The notes under the pieces: generated by a model
What the model saw: the letters and a program-made list of their open reading frames with translations, nothing else
The model's database searches: none
What the model was told of the DNA's origin: nothing
Program-made: the position numbers and the translations under genes
Shown: positions 1 through 8,153 of the stretch, piece after piece
Numbering within the stretch: the first letter of the stretch is position 1
Layout of the letters: the number at the start of each line of letters is the position of its first letter
NCBI GenBank assembly: GCA_017631795.1
Contig: JAGBSO010000030.1
Location: 124,001-188,000, forward strand
DNA length: 64,000 nt
Direction of reading: 5' to 3'
DNA from: Clostridia bacterium
GTDB taxonomy: Bacteria > Bacillota > Clostridia > Oscillospirales > Acutalibacteraceae

Positions 1-208
1 AAACAGACCTCTTTCAGATCATTGTGCAGCAGAAGCAACATTCACATACAAGATCATTGAAAAAGTTCAGGATTCAAGCCATGACCACGATAAAGAAACT
101 GTTAAGGCAGACAAAGGCTTACTTCTTAAGTTTATCGAATATATTGCAAGTATTTTCACTGCTATCGGTAAGCTGATTGCAGATCTCGGAAAAGGCATTA
201 CATTCTGA
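1..208 (+). CDS. C-terminal end of an endonuclease/exonuclease/phosphatase-like protein (5' truncated)
   Basis: An open frame enters at base 2 and stops with TGA at 206-208, giving 68 residues of a gene that begins outside the window. Near the front is RPLSDHCAAEATF. An S-D-H followed by a short beta strand is how catalytic cores of the endonuclease/exonuclease/phosphatase (EEP) family end, so this is the best guess. After it come a charged linker and a hydrophobic, possibly amphipathic tail of about 28 residues (LLLKFIEYIASIFTAIGKL) that could touch the membrane. A strong terminator follows at 243-282. The family call rests on one short motif. Confidence 0.45.
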   Translation, partial: NRPLSDHCAAEATFTYKIIEKVQDSSHDHDKETVKADKGLLLKFIEYIASIFTAIGKLIADLGKGITF

Positions 209-242
209 TCTGTTAAAAAAATAAGATTTGTAAAAATTATGT

Positions 243-282
243 AAAAGGTTTCGTTTATCTATTGATAAACGAAACCTTTTTT
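243..282 (+). terminator. Rho-independent terminator after the partial gene
   Basis: A perfect 17-bp stem (243-259 with 264-280) encloses a 4-nt loop and runs into a short T tract. It closes the partial upstream gene. Its right arm also contains the -35 box of the next promoter. Confidence 0.9.
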
Positions 283-290
283 GATATAAT
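262..290 (+). promoter_or_regulatory. Promoter for the SDR gene, overlapping the terminator
   Basis: TTGATA (262-267), a 17-nt spacer and TATAAT (285-290) match a vegetative sigma-A promoter. The -35 box lies in the loop/right arm of the preceding terminator, so termination and re-initiation share the same bases. Confidence 0.7.
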
Positions 291-323
291 TATACGGAAA
301 ATAACATGGAAAGAAGTGTTAAC

Positions 324-1343
324 ATGAAAGTTTTTATGATCGGCGGTACAGGACTTCTCGGTTCTGCTGCAGCACAGTTGTTTATTGACAAAGGTCACAG
401 TGTAAAGACATTGTCTCTTCCTCCTCTTCCCGAAGGAGCACCTATTCCTGAGGAAATGGAAATTGAGTTCTGCAATGTAAATGAAAAGACAGACGACGAA
501 CTCAAAGAGATGATGAAGGGTTATGATTGTTTTGTATTTGCAGCAGGTATTGACGAACGTGTAGAATTCCCTGCACCCGTATATGATGCATATTACAAAT
601 ACAACATTGCTCCTCTCAAGAGAATTCTTCCTATCTGTAAAGAAGTTGGTATGAAGAAGGCTGTTGTTCTCGGTTCATATTTCTCATATCTTGCAAAAGA
701 GCGTCCTGATATGAAGCTTACAGAAAAGCATCCTTACATCAGAAGCCGTATCGATCAGGAAAATGTTGCATTTTCTTTTGCTGATGAAAACTTCGATGTT
801 GCAGTTCTTGAACTTCCTTATATCTTCGGCACACAGCCCGGCAGAAAGCCTGTATGGGTTATTCTTATTGAACAGATCAAGCGTATGGATAAGCTTCCGT
901 TCACAATGTATCCCGGCGGCGGTACAGCAATGCTTACAGTTCGTCAGGTTGCTGAAGTTATTGTCGGTGCAGCAGAAAAATCAAAGGGCGCAAAAGCATG
1001 GCCTATCAGCATGTATAATATGACATGGAAGGAATTCCTTAAGGTTGTTTATGCTGCAAGAGGAATGGGCGATAACAGAAAAATTATCAGCGTAGCCCCC
1101 TGGATGATGAGAATGGGTCTCGGTGGCGTTAAGAAAGAATATGCTGAAAAAGGCATTGAAAGCGGTATTGACGTTGACGGTCTTGCAGATATCATGGGAC
1201 TTAATCTTTTCATTGATAAAAAGTATAGTGTTGAACTTGGTGCAACAGAAGATGACATCAAGGCTGCTATCACAGATTCAATCAAGGTCAGCCAGGCATC
1301 ATATGACGGCAAAGTCAAGCTCCTTGAAATGAAAGGCGAATAA
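324..1343 (+). CDS. NAD(P)-dependent epimerase/dehydratase (extended SDR) family protein
   Basis: A 339-residue Rossmann protein with GGTGLLG at residues 7-13, the dinucleotide-binding glycine motif of extended short-chain dehydrogenases. I start it at 324 because GGAAAGAAG lies about 8 nt upstream. The in-frame ATG at 306 would have no ribosome binding site and would sit too close to the transcription start. The usual catalytic YxxxK appears as HPYIRSR, i.e. with Arg where Lys is expected, so it may bind nucleotide without classical dehydrogenase chemistry. It appears monocistronic, with its own promoter and terminator. The substrate cannot be told from sequence. Confidence 0.8.
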   Translation: MKVFMIGGTGLLGSAAAQLFIDKGHSVKTLSLPPLPEGAPIPEEMEIEFCNVNEKTDDELKEMMKGYDCFVFAAGIDERVEFPAPVYDAYYKYNIAPLKRILPICKEVGMKKAVVLGSYFSYLAKERPDMKLTEKHPYIRSRIDQENVAFSFADENFDVAVLELPYIFGTQPGRKPVWVILIEQIKRMDKLPFTMYPGGGTAMLTVRQVAEVIVGAAEKSKGAKAWPISMYNMTWKEFLKVVYAARGMGDNRKIISVAPWMMRMGLGGVKKEYAEKGIESGIDVDGLADIMGLNLFIDKKYSVELGATEDDIKAAITDSIKVSQASYDGKVKLLEMKGE

Positions 1344-1350
1344 TATTATT

Positions 1351-1382
1351 AATGCAACGGTCTTAGGACTGTTGCATTTTTT
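1351..1382 (+). terminator. Rho-independent terminator after the SDR gene
   Basis: The stem AATGCAACGGTC / GACTGTTGCATT has one G-U pair and a 4-nt loop, followed by TTTTTT. Confidence 0.85.
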
Positions 1383-1415
1383 ATTGATTTGTAGTATTAT
1401 TTTATCGGTGATAGT

Positions 1416-2132
1416 ATGGCAGACCAGTTTATAAGAACAAGTCTTCTTTATTCTGAAGAAGCAGTTGAAAAATTCAAGAAATCAAGAGTTGCAGTTTTCG
1501 GTATCGGTGGTGTAGGCGGACATCTTGCAGAAGCTCTTGCAAGAAGCGGTATCGGCACAATTGATATTATTGATAATGATACCGTATCCGTAACAAACAT
1601 CAACAGACAGATTATTGCAACACATGAAACGGTGGGGAAACCGAAGGTGGATGTTATGGAAGAGAGAATACATTCCATAAATCCGGAGTGTGTTGTCAAT
1701 AAATATAACACTTTTGTTTTACCTGAAAATATAAATGATTTTGAATTTTCAGCGTATGATTATGTTGCAGATGCAATTGACACAGTCAGCGGAAAACTTG
1801 CAATAATAAAAAAATCCTATGAAAATAACATACCGGTAATCAGCTCAATGGGTGCAGGAAATAAGCTTGACCCAACAAGATTTGAGATTACTGATATTTA
1901 TAAAACTTCCGTATGTCCTCTTGCAAGAGTTATGCGAAAACTCTGTAAGGAAAACGGAATAAAAAAACTCAAAGTAGTTTTTTCAAAGGAAGAGGCAATA
2001 ACACCTTTTTGCGTCAGTGATAATGATGAAGTGACTTCAAAAAGGCAGACACCGGGCAGTAATGCAATAGTCCCTGCTGTTGCCGGTCTTATAATTGCAT
2101 CGGAAATTCTTAAAGATATAGCAAAAAAATAA
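1416..2132 (+). CDS. tcdA: tRNA threonylcarbamoyladenosine dehydratase (TcdA/CsdL, ThiF/MoeB family)
   Basis: A 238-residue E1-like adenylating protein with the ATP-binding motif GIGGVGGHLAEALARSG near residues 24-40 and a DNDTVSVTNINRQ segment typical of ThiF/MoeB/HesA proteins. The compact length without a rhodanese or C-terminal domain fits the TcdA group, which cyclises t6A37 of tRNA to ct6A. The ATG at 1416 has GGTGATAG just upstream. A candidate promoter TTGCAT-17-TATTAT (1372-1400) overlaps the previous terminator but would give a very short leader. The gene ends in a bidirectional terminator facing the fucosidase gene. Confidence 0.87.
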   Translation: MADQFIRTSLLYSEEAVEKFKKSRVAVFGIGGVGGHLAEALARSGIGTIDIIDNDTVSVTNINRQIIATHETVGKPKVDVMEERIHSINPECVVNKYNTFVLPENINDFEFSAYDYVADAIDTVSGKLAIIKKSYENNIPVISSMGAGNKLDPTRFEITDIYKTSVCPLARVMRKLCKENGIKKLKVVFSKEEAITPFCVSDNDEVTSKRQTPGSNAIVPAVAGLIIASEILKDIAKK

Positions 2133-2154
2133 ACCGCCGATGGCGGTTTATTTT
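2130..2154. terminator. Bidirectional terminator between tcdA and the convergent fucosidase gene
   Basis: The stem AAACCGCC / GGCGGTTT has a 3-nt loop and T runs on both strands. It overlaps both stop codons. Confidence 0.85.
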
Positions 2155-3541
2155 AATTTATCTGAACATAAAGAATTTCAGGAGTAGCTCTGTATTCTTT
2201 TATTTTTATTCTGACTCTTGTTGTTTCAACAGGTTTTGTATGGCATATAGCTTTATGACCGATTACAGTGCCTTCGCCAAAGCTTTTCCATTTGCCCTTT
2301 ACATCAATGAAAACCTCAAATTTCTCGATCTTCTGACCGTTGCGGATATTTTCCTTGATTACTATCTTGTCAAACATCTGAGCTTCGTCAAATTCAATTA
2401 CAATTTCCGGCTTTTTATCCTTTTTATCAGGACTCCAGAAGCTATCATTCTCATCTGCAATGTTTGTTGCTTTGTAAAGTTTGCTCAGTTCGCTTGATGC
2501 TGTGATTCTGCATGGATCTTTGAGAATGTTATAACCGAAAATGACCTTCATTTCATGACCTGTGGACTCAAGAATCTGTAAATCCTGTTCATAAAGTCTT
2601 CCTCGCTTGTCTGGGGCAATCCCCAGCATCAGATTCATGTTTGCACCGACTGTCTTATAATACCATGCAAGAAGCTTATCCTTTGTTTTTGCGATCATAT
2701 CATCGTCCTTTTTATAAAACCAATGAGGACGCATGGGGATGCTCACTTCACAAGGTGCAAAACGGAATTCAGTTTCTTTTTTTATAAATTTTCTTGAACC
2801 TATATCTGTTTCCATCTGACCGTATTTCGGTTTGATTACGGAACGGGGAACAGTGCCGTCTTCATTATATGTATAAGAAGCAGGAACAACACTCCATTCA
2901 GCTTTTCTCAGCACACCTCTGCCGTTGCCGAGCCATCTTCCGTCAGGACCTCTGAAAACAATTGCACAGTCAGGCTGATACTCTCTGATGAGTGAATAAA
3001 CAGCTTCGTAGTCGATATATGGCATCCGTTCATCGCATCTGTCGTCAAGCCACAATGTAAAAAGTTCACCGTATGATGTCACAAGCTCTTTTATCTGTGC
3101 TAACAAGAAGTTGTTGTAACTGTCATCATTTTCTTTGAAAGAAGGCTCGTGTCTGTCCCACACAGGAATATAAAGTCCGAATTTCAGCCCGTGTTTTCTT
3201 GCAGAAGTTGCAACCATTTTTATAAGGTCGCCTTTTCCTTCAAGCCAGTTTGAGCTTTTAACGGAATAGTCTGTTGTTTCGGTCGGCCAGTTGCAGAAAC
3301 CGTCATAATGTCTTGCAGTAAGCACAAGACCTGACATGTTTCCGTCTGAAATTGCTTTTGCCCATTCATCTGTGTCAATATTTTCAGGACAGAATGTTTC
3401 TGGCACAGCAAATCCGTCTCCGATGTCTTTTCCCGTGAATGTATTCATGCCGTAGTAAACAATGGCATAATACTCCATATCCATCCATCTGAGCTGTCTT
3501 TCGGATGGTCTGATTTCTGATGCGATTTCATATGCTTTCAT
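2153..3541 (-). CDS. Alpha-L-fucosidase, GH29 family, with C-terminal discoidin-like domain
   Basis: A 462-residue protein whose N-terminal two thirds match the GH29 barrel. ARHYDGFCNWPTETTDYSV (residues 76-94) is the family signature. The strand LFTLWLDD (160-167) carries the expected nucleophile Asp at 166. The C-terminal 130 residues resemble an F5/8 type C (discoidin, CBM32-like) beta sandwich. There is no signal peptide, so it should act in the cytoplasm on imported fucosylated oligosaccharides. GGTGAAATT precedes the ATG. The upstream DUF1667 gene ends in a terminator 15 bases away and I see no separate promoter, so transcription may come from read-through. Confidence 0.85.
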   Translation of the reverse strand: MKAYEIASEIRPSERQLRWMDMEYYAIVYYGMNTFTGKDIGDGFAVPETFCPENIDTDEWAKAISDGNMSGLVLTARHYDGFCNWPTETTDYSVKSSNWLEGKGDLIKMVATSARKHGLKFGLYIPVWDRHEPSFKENDDSYNNFLLAQIKELVTSYGELFTLWLDDRCDERMPYIDYEAVYSLIREYQPDCAIVFRGPDGRWLGNGRGVLRKAEWSVVPASYTYNEDGTVPRSVIKPKYGQMETDIGSRKFIKKETEFRFAPCEVSIPMRPHWFYKKDDDMIAKTKDKLLAWYYKTVGANMNLMLGIAPDKRGRLYEQDLQILESTGHEMKVIFGYNILKDPCRITASSELSKLYKATNIADENDSFWSPDKKDKKPEIVIEFDEAQMFDKIVIKENIRNGQKIEKFEVFIDVKGKWKSFGEGTVIGHKAICHTKPVETTRVRIKIKEYRATPEILYVQIN

Positions 3542-3555
3542 AATTTCACCATAGA

Positions 3556-3584
3556 TAAAAAGCCGTAGTTTGCGCTACGGCTTC
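3556..3584 (-). terminator. Terminator of the GlpA-like operon
   Basis: The stem AAGCCGTAG / CTACGGCTT has a 6-nt loop and, read on the minus strand, is followed by TTTT. It separates the DUF1667 gene from the fucosidase gene. Confidence 0.8.
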
Positions 3585-3591
3585 AAGTTTT

Positions 3592-3954
3592 TTATTTGCC
3601 GGAATCGTTGTTTGTTGCAACAATGTCAACACCTGTATCGCAGACATTTTTGATAAAAACATCACCGATTTTAACAGGAGCATCAACAGTAACTTTGTTG
3701 ATTTCTTTCATAACATCAAATATAGCACCCTTGGGGATGGGGCCTGATGTTTTGCAGGGCACAACAGGGTAGTTACCACCGTTGATTTTTACTGTTGAGT
3801 GAATTGAACGCATGGGATTCTTGACTTCTGTTTTTGCATAGGCATCACCACGTTTGCAGGTGTTACCTGTAACAGAAATAACCTCATCGTTTTCGATTTC
3901 AACTGTTATCTGACAGCCTAAAGGACAGGCTACGCAAGTCATATCTTTTTTCAT
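3592..3954 (-). CDS. DUF1667 small iron-sulfur/cysteine-rich protein
   Basis: A 120-residue protein beginning with CVACPLGC (residues 7-14) and a further Cys in NTCKRGD, the pattern of DUF1667, which probably binds a metal or Fe-S cluster. It is the last gene of a three-gene operon (3 bases after the oxidoreductase). DUF1667 genes are typically found beside GlpA-like and NAD(P)/FAD oxidoreductase genes, as here. It is presumably an electron-carrier subunit of that complex. GGAGG sits 8-9 nt before the ATG. Confidence 0.85.
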   Translation of the reverse strand: MKKDMTCVACPLGCQITVEIENDEVISVTGNTCKRGDAYAKTEVKNPMRSIHSTVKINGGNYPVVPCKTSGPIPKGAIFDVMKEINKVTVDAPVKIGDVFIKNVCDTGVDIVATNNDSGK

Positions 3955-3957
3955 TGA

Positions 3958-5214
3958 TTATTCCTCCACTCTGACCTTTATTGTGCTGTTTTCGTTAAGT
4001 GTTGCAAGTACATCAGCAGGAATAACAACATTTTCCATTTCACCGGGAGCAAGTTTTACCTTTTTCTTTGATGAAATAATGTTGCCGTCAACTTCCACAG
4101 TGAGCTTCTTGTTCATGTAGATAGCGCCCACACGGAAATAAAGCTTGATGTCTTCCTTTGATTTTATGTTGACTTTCTGAGGTACAATATATCTTACACC
4201 GTTTTCGGGTGTTGTATTGATGTAAACTTTTTCATCTGAATCTTTGCCGAGAATATACTTTGCAGCACCTTCACCTGCAATCTGTGATTCAAGTGTAACA
4301 TAGTCAACAAGGTCATGCACCTGAAGAACATTACCGCAGGCAAAAATACCTTCGTGGTCAGTTTCTCGCATTTCGTTTACAACAGCACCGCTTGTGATAT
4401 TGTCAATTGCAATACCTGCCTGTTTTGTAAGCTCATTTTCGGGGATAAGACCTACTGAGAGCATGAGTGTATCGCATTCGATGTATTCTTCTGTGCCGGG
4501 AATGGGTTGAAGTCTGTCGTCAACCTTTGCGATTGTAACACCTTCAAGTCTTTCCTTACCGTGAGTTTCAATAACTGTTGTTGAAAGCTTAAGGGGAATT
4601 CCGAAGTCATCAAGACACTGAACAATGTTTCTTGTAAGACCGCCTGAGAAAGGCATGAGTTCGCATACAACTTTAACTTCTGCGCCTTCAAGAGTCATTC
4701 TTCTTGCCATGATAAGACCGATATCGCCTGAACCGAGAATGACAACTTTCTTACCGGGCATATAACCGTCTATGTTAACATATTTCTGAGCAGTACCTGC
4801 TGTCATGATGCCTGAAGCACGTGTGCCTGCAATCTGAAGCGCACCGCGGGGTCTTTCACGGCAACCCATTGCAAGTATAACTGCAGTTGCCTGAATCTGA
4901 ATAAGGCCGTCAACTGTGTTGACTGCTGTAACAACTTTGTCATCGCTTACTGAAAGAACCATTGTGTTGACTTTGACTTCAATGTCTGTATCTTTCAGCA
5001 TGTCAATGAATTTTGCTGCATATTCGGGACCTGAAAGTTCTTCACCGAAGTAGTGAAGACCGAAACCTGTGTGAATGCACTGTTCAAGAATACCGCCGAG
5101 AGTTTCTGCTCTTTCGAGAACGATGATTTTTTCTACACCGCAATCTCTGGCTTTGAGAGCTGCTGCCATACCTGCAGGACCGCCGCCTACAACTACAAGA
5201 TCATAGTTTAACAT
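3958..5214 (-). CDS. FAD/NAD(P)-dependent oxidoreductase, subunit of GlpA-like complex
   Basis: About 418 residues with an FAD-binding GGGPAG near residue 10, a second Rossmann motif in VVILGSGDIGLIMAR (NAD(P)H binding), and a GCRERPRG motif common in this pyridine nucleotide-disulfide oxidoreductase group. It has no CxxC disulfide pair. A GAGG site lies 8 nt before the ATG at 5214. An in-frame GTG at 5223 and ATG at 5217 are less well placed. It starts just after the GlpA-like stop and precedes the DUF1667 gene, so the three subunits should be made together. The likely role is electron transfer from the GlpA-like subunit to NAD(P). Confidence 0.88.
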   Translation of the reverse strand: MLNYDLVVVGGGPAGMAAALKARDCGVEKIIVLERAETLGGILEQCIHTGFGLHYFGEELSGPEYAAKFIDMLKDTDIEVKVNTMVLSVSDDKVVTAVNTVDGLIQIQATAVILAMGCRERPRGALQIAGTRASGIMTAGTAQKYVNIDGYMPGKKVVILGSGDIGLIMARRMTLEGAEVKVVCELMPFSGGLTRNIVQCLDDFGIPLKLSTTVIETHGKERLEGVTIAKVDDRLQPIPGTEEYIECDTLMLSVGLIPENELTKQAGIAIDNITSGAVVNEMRETDHEGIFACGNVLQVHDLVDYVTLESQIAGEGAAKYILGKDSDEKVYINTTPENGVRYIVPQKVNIKSKEDIKLYFRVGAIYMNKKLTVEVDGNIISSKKKVKLAPGEMENVVIPADVLATLNENSTIKVRVEE

Positions 5215-5224
5215 CATTCTCACC

Positions 5225-6655
5225 TCACTTTGTTTTCTCGAACAGAATATTTGAATTTCCGCCGAATTTTGTAATTTCGTTTATGCTAAGACCAAGCTCG
5301 CGAGCAAGAATTTCAACAACCTTTGAACCGCAGAAACCACCCTGGCATCTGCCCATACCTGCTCTTGTTCTTCTCTTGACACCGTCAACGTCTCTTGCAC
5401 CTGCAGGAGCCTTGATAGCATCAATGATTTCACCTTCTGTGATTGTTTCACAGCGACAGATGATTCTGCCGTATGCGGGATTCTTCTTTATAAGTTCAGC
5501 TCTCTCTTCATCAGTCATATGTCTGAATCTTACGGGAGCCTCTCTTGTATCGTCATAATCAGCTTTAACTTCAAGCTCACCGAAAACGGATTTTACGATT
5601 TCACCGATGTACTTTGCAATAGCGGGAGCAGATGAAAGTCCGGGAGATTCAATGCCTGCAGCATTGATAAGTCTTGAATTTTTTTCGCTTACACCTATGA
5701 TGAATTCATGTGCAGCAGCGTGAGCACGAAGACCTGTGAATGATGTGATTGCATTTCTTGTGTTGACTGAAGGAACACTCTTTACTGCATACTTTCTTAC
5801 ATCATTAAGACCTGAATTTGTTGTTGCAACGTTTGTCTTGTCATCAATATCTTCAGCTGTGGGGCCTACAAGAAGGTTGCCGTCAACTGTGGGAGAAACA
5901 AGAATACCTTTACCCATTTTGCTGGGGCACTGGAAAATTGTGTGGCTTACTGTGTTGCCGACTGCTCTGTCAAGAAGGAAATATTCGCCTTTTCTTGCAG
6001 TGATGCTGATTGTGTCATCGCCTGCCATAGCTGCAAGGTTATCAGAGAAAACACCTGCCGCATTAATGACATATTTAGCTTCAATCTGTCCCTGAGTTGT
6101 TTCAAGAACAAGATGAGTATCAGTTGTTTCAACAGCCTTGACTTCGCAGTTTCTTATGAATTCAACACCGTTTGAAACAGCACATTCTGCTGCAGCAATT
6201 GTAAGCTCATAAGGACATACAATACCTGCTGTGGGAGCATAGAGTGCACCGAATGAATCGGGGCTGAGATTGGGCTCTTTTGCAAGGAGTTCTTCCTTTG
6301 AAAGAATGCTGATTTCGGGTACACCGTTAGCCTTACCTCTTTCAAGAAGGACTTCAAGATGCTTCATTTCGTCATCTGAAAATGCAACAACAAGTGAACC
6401 GTTGTTGATATAGGGAACATGAAGTTTTTCGCATGTATCGGGCATCATTGCACAGCCTTCAACGTTCATCTTTGCCATAAGGCTGCCTTCTGCAGCATCA
6501 AAACCTGCGTGAACAATACCACTGTTTGCTTTTGTAGCACCCATAGCGACATCGTTGCACTTTTCAAGAAGTGCTATTCTGAGATTGTACTTTGACAGCT
6601 CTCTTGCAGTCATTGCACCGGTGACACCTGCACCGACAATTGCAATATCGTACAT
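5225..6655 (-). CDS. GlpA-like FAD-dependent glycerol-3-phosphate dehydrogenase with BFD [2Fe-2S] domain
   Basis: A 476-residue DAO-fold oxidoreductase with GAGVTGAMTARELSKY at the N terminus (FAD) and NSGIVHAGFDA, as in anaerobic glycerol-3-phosphate dehydrogenases. The C-terminal region has CRCETITEGEI and GRCQGGFC, the four Cys of a BFD-like [2Fe-2S] domain. AAAGGAGAT lies upstream of the ATG and a candidate -10 (TATAAT, minus strand 6692-6687) precedes it, but no good -35 is visible. It heads an operon with the NAD(P)/FAD protein and DUF1667. The substrate could be glycerol 3-phosphate or another 2-hydroxyacid. No glpK or glpF lies in the window. Confidence 0.85.
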   Translation of the reverse strand: MYDIAIVGAGVTGAMTARELSKYNLRIALLEKCNDVAMGATKANSGIVHAGFDAAEGSLMAKMNVEGCAMMPDTCEKLHVPYINNGSLVVAFSDDEMKHLEVLLERGKANGVPEISILSKEELLAKEPNLSPDSFGALYAPTAGIVCPYELTIAAAECAVSNGVEFIRNCEVKAVETTDTHLVLETTQGQIEAKYVINAAGVFSDNLAAMAGDDTISITARKGEYFLLDRAVGNTVSHTIFQCPSKMGKGILVSPTVDGNLLVGPTAEDIDDKTNVATTNSGLNDVRKYAVKSVPSVNTRNAITSFTGLRAHAAAHEFIIGVSEKNSRLINAAGIESPGLSSAPAIAKYIGEIVKSVFGELEVKADYDDTREAPVRFRHMTDEERAELIKKNPAYGRIICRCETITEGEIIDAIKAPAGARDVDGVKRRTRAGMGRCQGGFCGSKVVEILARELGLSINEITKFGGNSNILFEKTK

Positions 6656-6754
6656 TTTTAATATCTCCTTTAAAATTTATTCATACATTATATAGTATAA
6701 CAAAGCGGTATTATAAAATCAATAGGAAAATGCACAGAACAGGTCAGTTTATGC

Positions 6755-6790
6755 AAAAAAACGACAACCTTCCGGCTGTCGTTTTTGTCT
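6755..6790 (-). terminator. Terminator of the secreted phosphoesterase gene
   Basis: On the minus strand, ACGACAGCC pairs with GGTTGTCGT (one G-U) around a short loop and a T run follows. The wobble only pairs on this strand, which fixes the direction. Confidence 0.8.
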
Positions 6791-6793
6791 GTT

Positions 6794-8098
6794 TTATGCG
6801 TTGATTACTGTTGTGATCGGGTTGCTTATATTGCCCCATACATCTTCTGCAACAACACTCACATTGAAGCTTCCGTTTTTGACTTTGAAAGCGTCGAATT
6901 TGATTGTGTCGGGTACTGATGCGAAATAATATTCGGAAAGTGCCCAATCTGTGTGAACAACATTGCCGTTTGTATCAGTAACAGTGATTCTGTAAAGGTA
7001 AACTTTGTTGTCACCTGTTGTTTTTGCCTGTGGAACTTTGACTGTATATTTACCTGCAATCTTGGAAACTGCAAGCTCAGCGCCTTCATCAAATTCAGGA
7101 GCTGTTGAAAGAGATGTTCTGTATTCGTGGCTGTACTTTGTTTTTTCAGGCTCAGTTACATTGTCAATAAGATATTCATCAACGAATTTGCCCTTGTTTA
7201 CATCAAGAACTTTTACAAGCACTCTGTTGTCTGCATCAACTTCAATAACAAGAGCCTGAGTCATTGTCTTGCTGCCTGAAGGATGTACAGATGTTTCATC
7301 ATCAACTGTGAATTCAAAGTATGAAAGACCGCCGTCGTTGATTGCTGTGAAAGCACCCTGCCAGATAGCTCTGGGATCGTTTGCAGGGTAGTGTGAGTGG
7401 CCTGAAATATCAATAACCTGAGGATACTTTTCAAATACTTCAGTGAATACGTCAAGCCCCCAACCGTCATTTGAACGGCTACCGAAAACAGTGTTGAGAA
7501 CATGCTCATGATTGAATACGAAAACGGGCTGATCGGGAGCATCTGCAACAGCCTTTGCAAGTTCAGCATCAAGCCACTGAACCTGTTCTTCAGTATACTG
7601 ATATTCTTCTGAATCTGATGTTGAAATTCCGATGAAGTGGAAACCATTGATAACTCTGTGGAAATCTGTTTCCTGACCTGTGAATTCTGTGAATATGCTG
7701 AGAGCTTTTTTACCGTAGTTTGAGCAGTCGTGTGACTGAGCCACAACAGCAAGTCTTTCAGTTCCTTCACGCATTGCATTGTCGGTTGCTGCAACGAAAG
7801 ATGCAAAAGAAATGTATGCACCATCATCTGTGATGTCACCTGAAAATACAACAGCATCAAGTGCAGTGTAATCTGCATCAGCATCTGCATATGCATAAGT
7901 TGTATTAATCATCTTTGCAACCCTTGTGCTGCCTATATCTCCGGGGGTGATGATGTGTGAGTCACTTGTTGCAACAAAACGAAGAACGGGAACAAAATCA
8001 TCGTCTTTGTTTTCAGGTGTCACAAGCGGAGTTGCAAGTGGTGCTAAAAATGATGTGATTGTCATAGCAATACTTAACAGAAATGAGAAAAATGACAT
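6794..8098 (-). CDS. Secreted calcineurin-like metallophosphoesterase
   Basis: About 434 residues. The start is set at 8098 because GGAGG lies 9 nt upstream; the in-frame TTG at 8107 directly abuts that site. The first 23 residues are a hydrophobic signal or anchor segment. Metallophosphoesterase motifs follow in order: ATSDSH, SGDITDDG, AQSHDC (in place of the usual GNHD/E), FNHEH and SGHSHYP. The C-terminal 120 residues look like a beta-rich Ig/Fn3-type domain. It probably acts outside the membrane on a phosphoester or pyrophosphate. The Asn-to-Ser change in the third motif may alter metal or phosphate contacts. Confidence 0.82.
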   Translation of the reverse strand: MSFFSFLLSIAMTITSFLAPLATPLVTPENKDDDFVPVLRFVATSDSHIITPGDIGSTRVAKMINTTYAYADADADYTALDAVVFSGDITDDGAYISFASFVAATDNAMREGTERLAVVAQSHDCSNYGKKALSIFTEFTGQETDFHRVINGFHFIGISTSDSEEYQYTEEQVQWLDAELAKAVADAPDQPVFVFNHEHVLNTVFGSRSNDGWGLDVFTEVFEKYPQVIDISGHSHYPANDPRAIWQGAFTAINDGGLSYFEFTVDDETSVHPSGSKTMTQALVIEVDADNRVLVKVLDVNKGKFVDEYLIDNVTEPEKTKYSHEYRTSLSTAPEFDEGAELAVSKIAGKYTVKVPQAKTTGDNKVYLYRITVTDTNGNVVHTDWALSEYYFASVPDTIKFDAFKVKNGSFNVSVVAEDVWGNISNPITTVINA

Positions 8099-8118
8099 AT
8101 TTATCAACCTCCGTTTAT

Positions 8119-8148
8119 ATTATACATTATTAGAATCGGAAATTTCAA
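8119..8148 (-). promoter_or_regulatory. Promoter for the metallophosphoesterase gene
   Basis: Minus strand TTGAAA (8148-8143), an 18-nt spacer and TATAAT (8124-8119), about 20 nt upstream of the start codon. Confidence 0.55.
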
Positions 8149-8153
8149 GAAAA

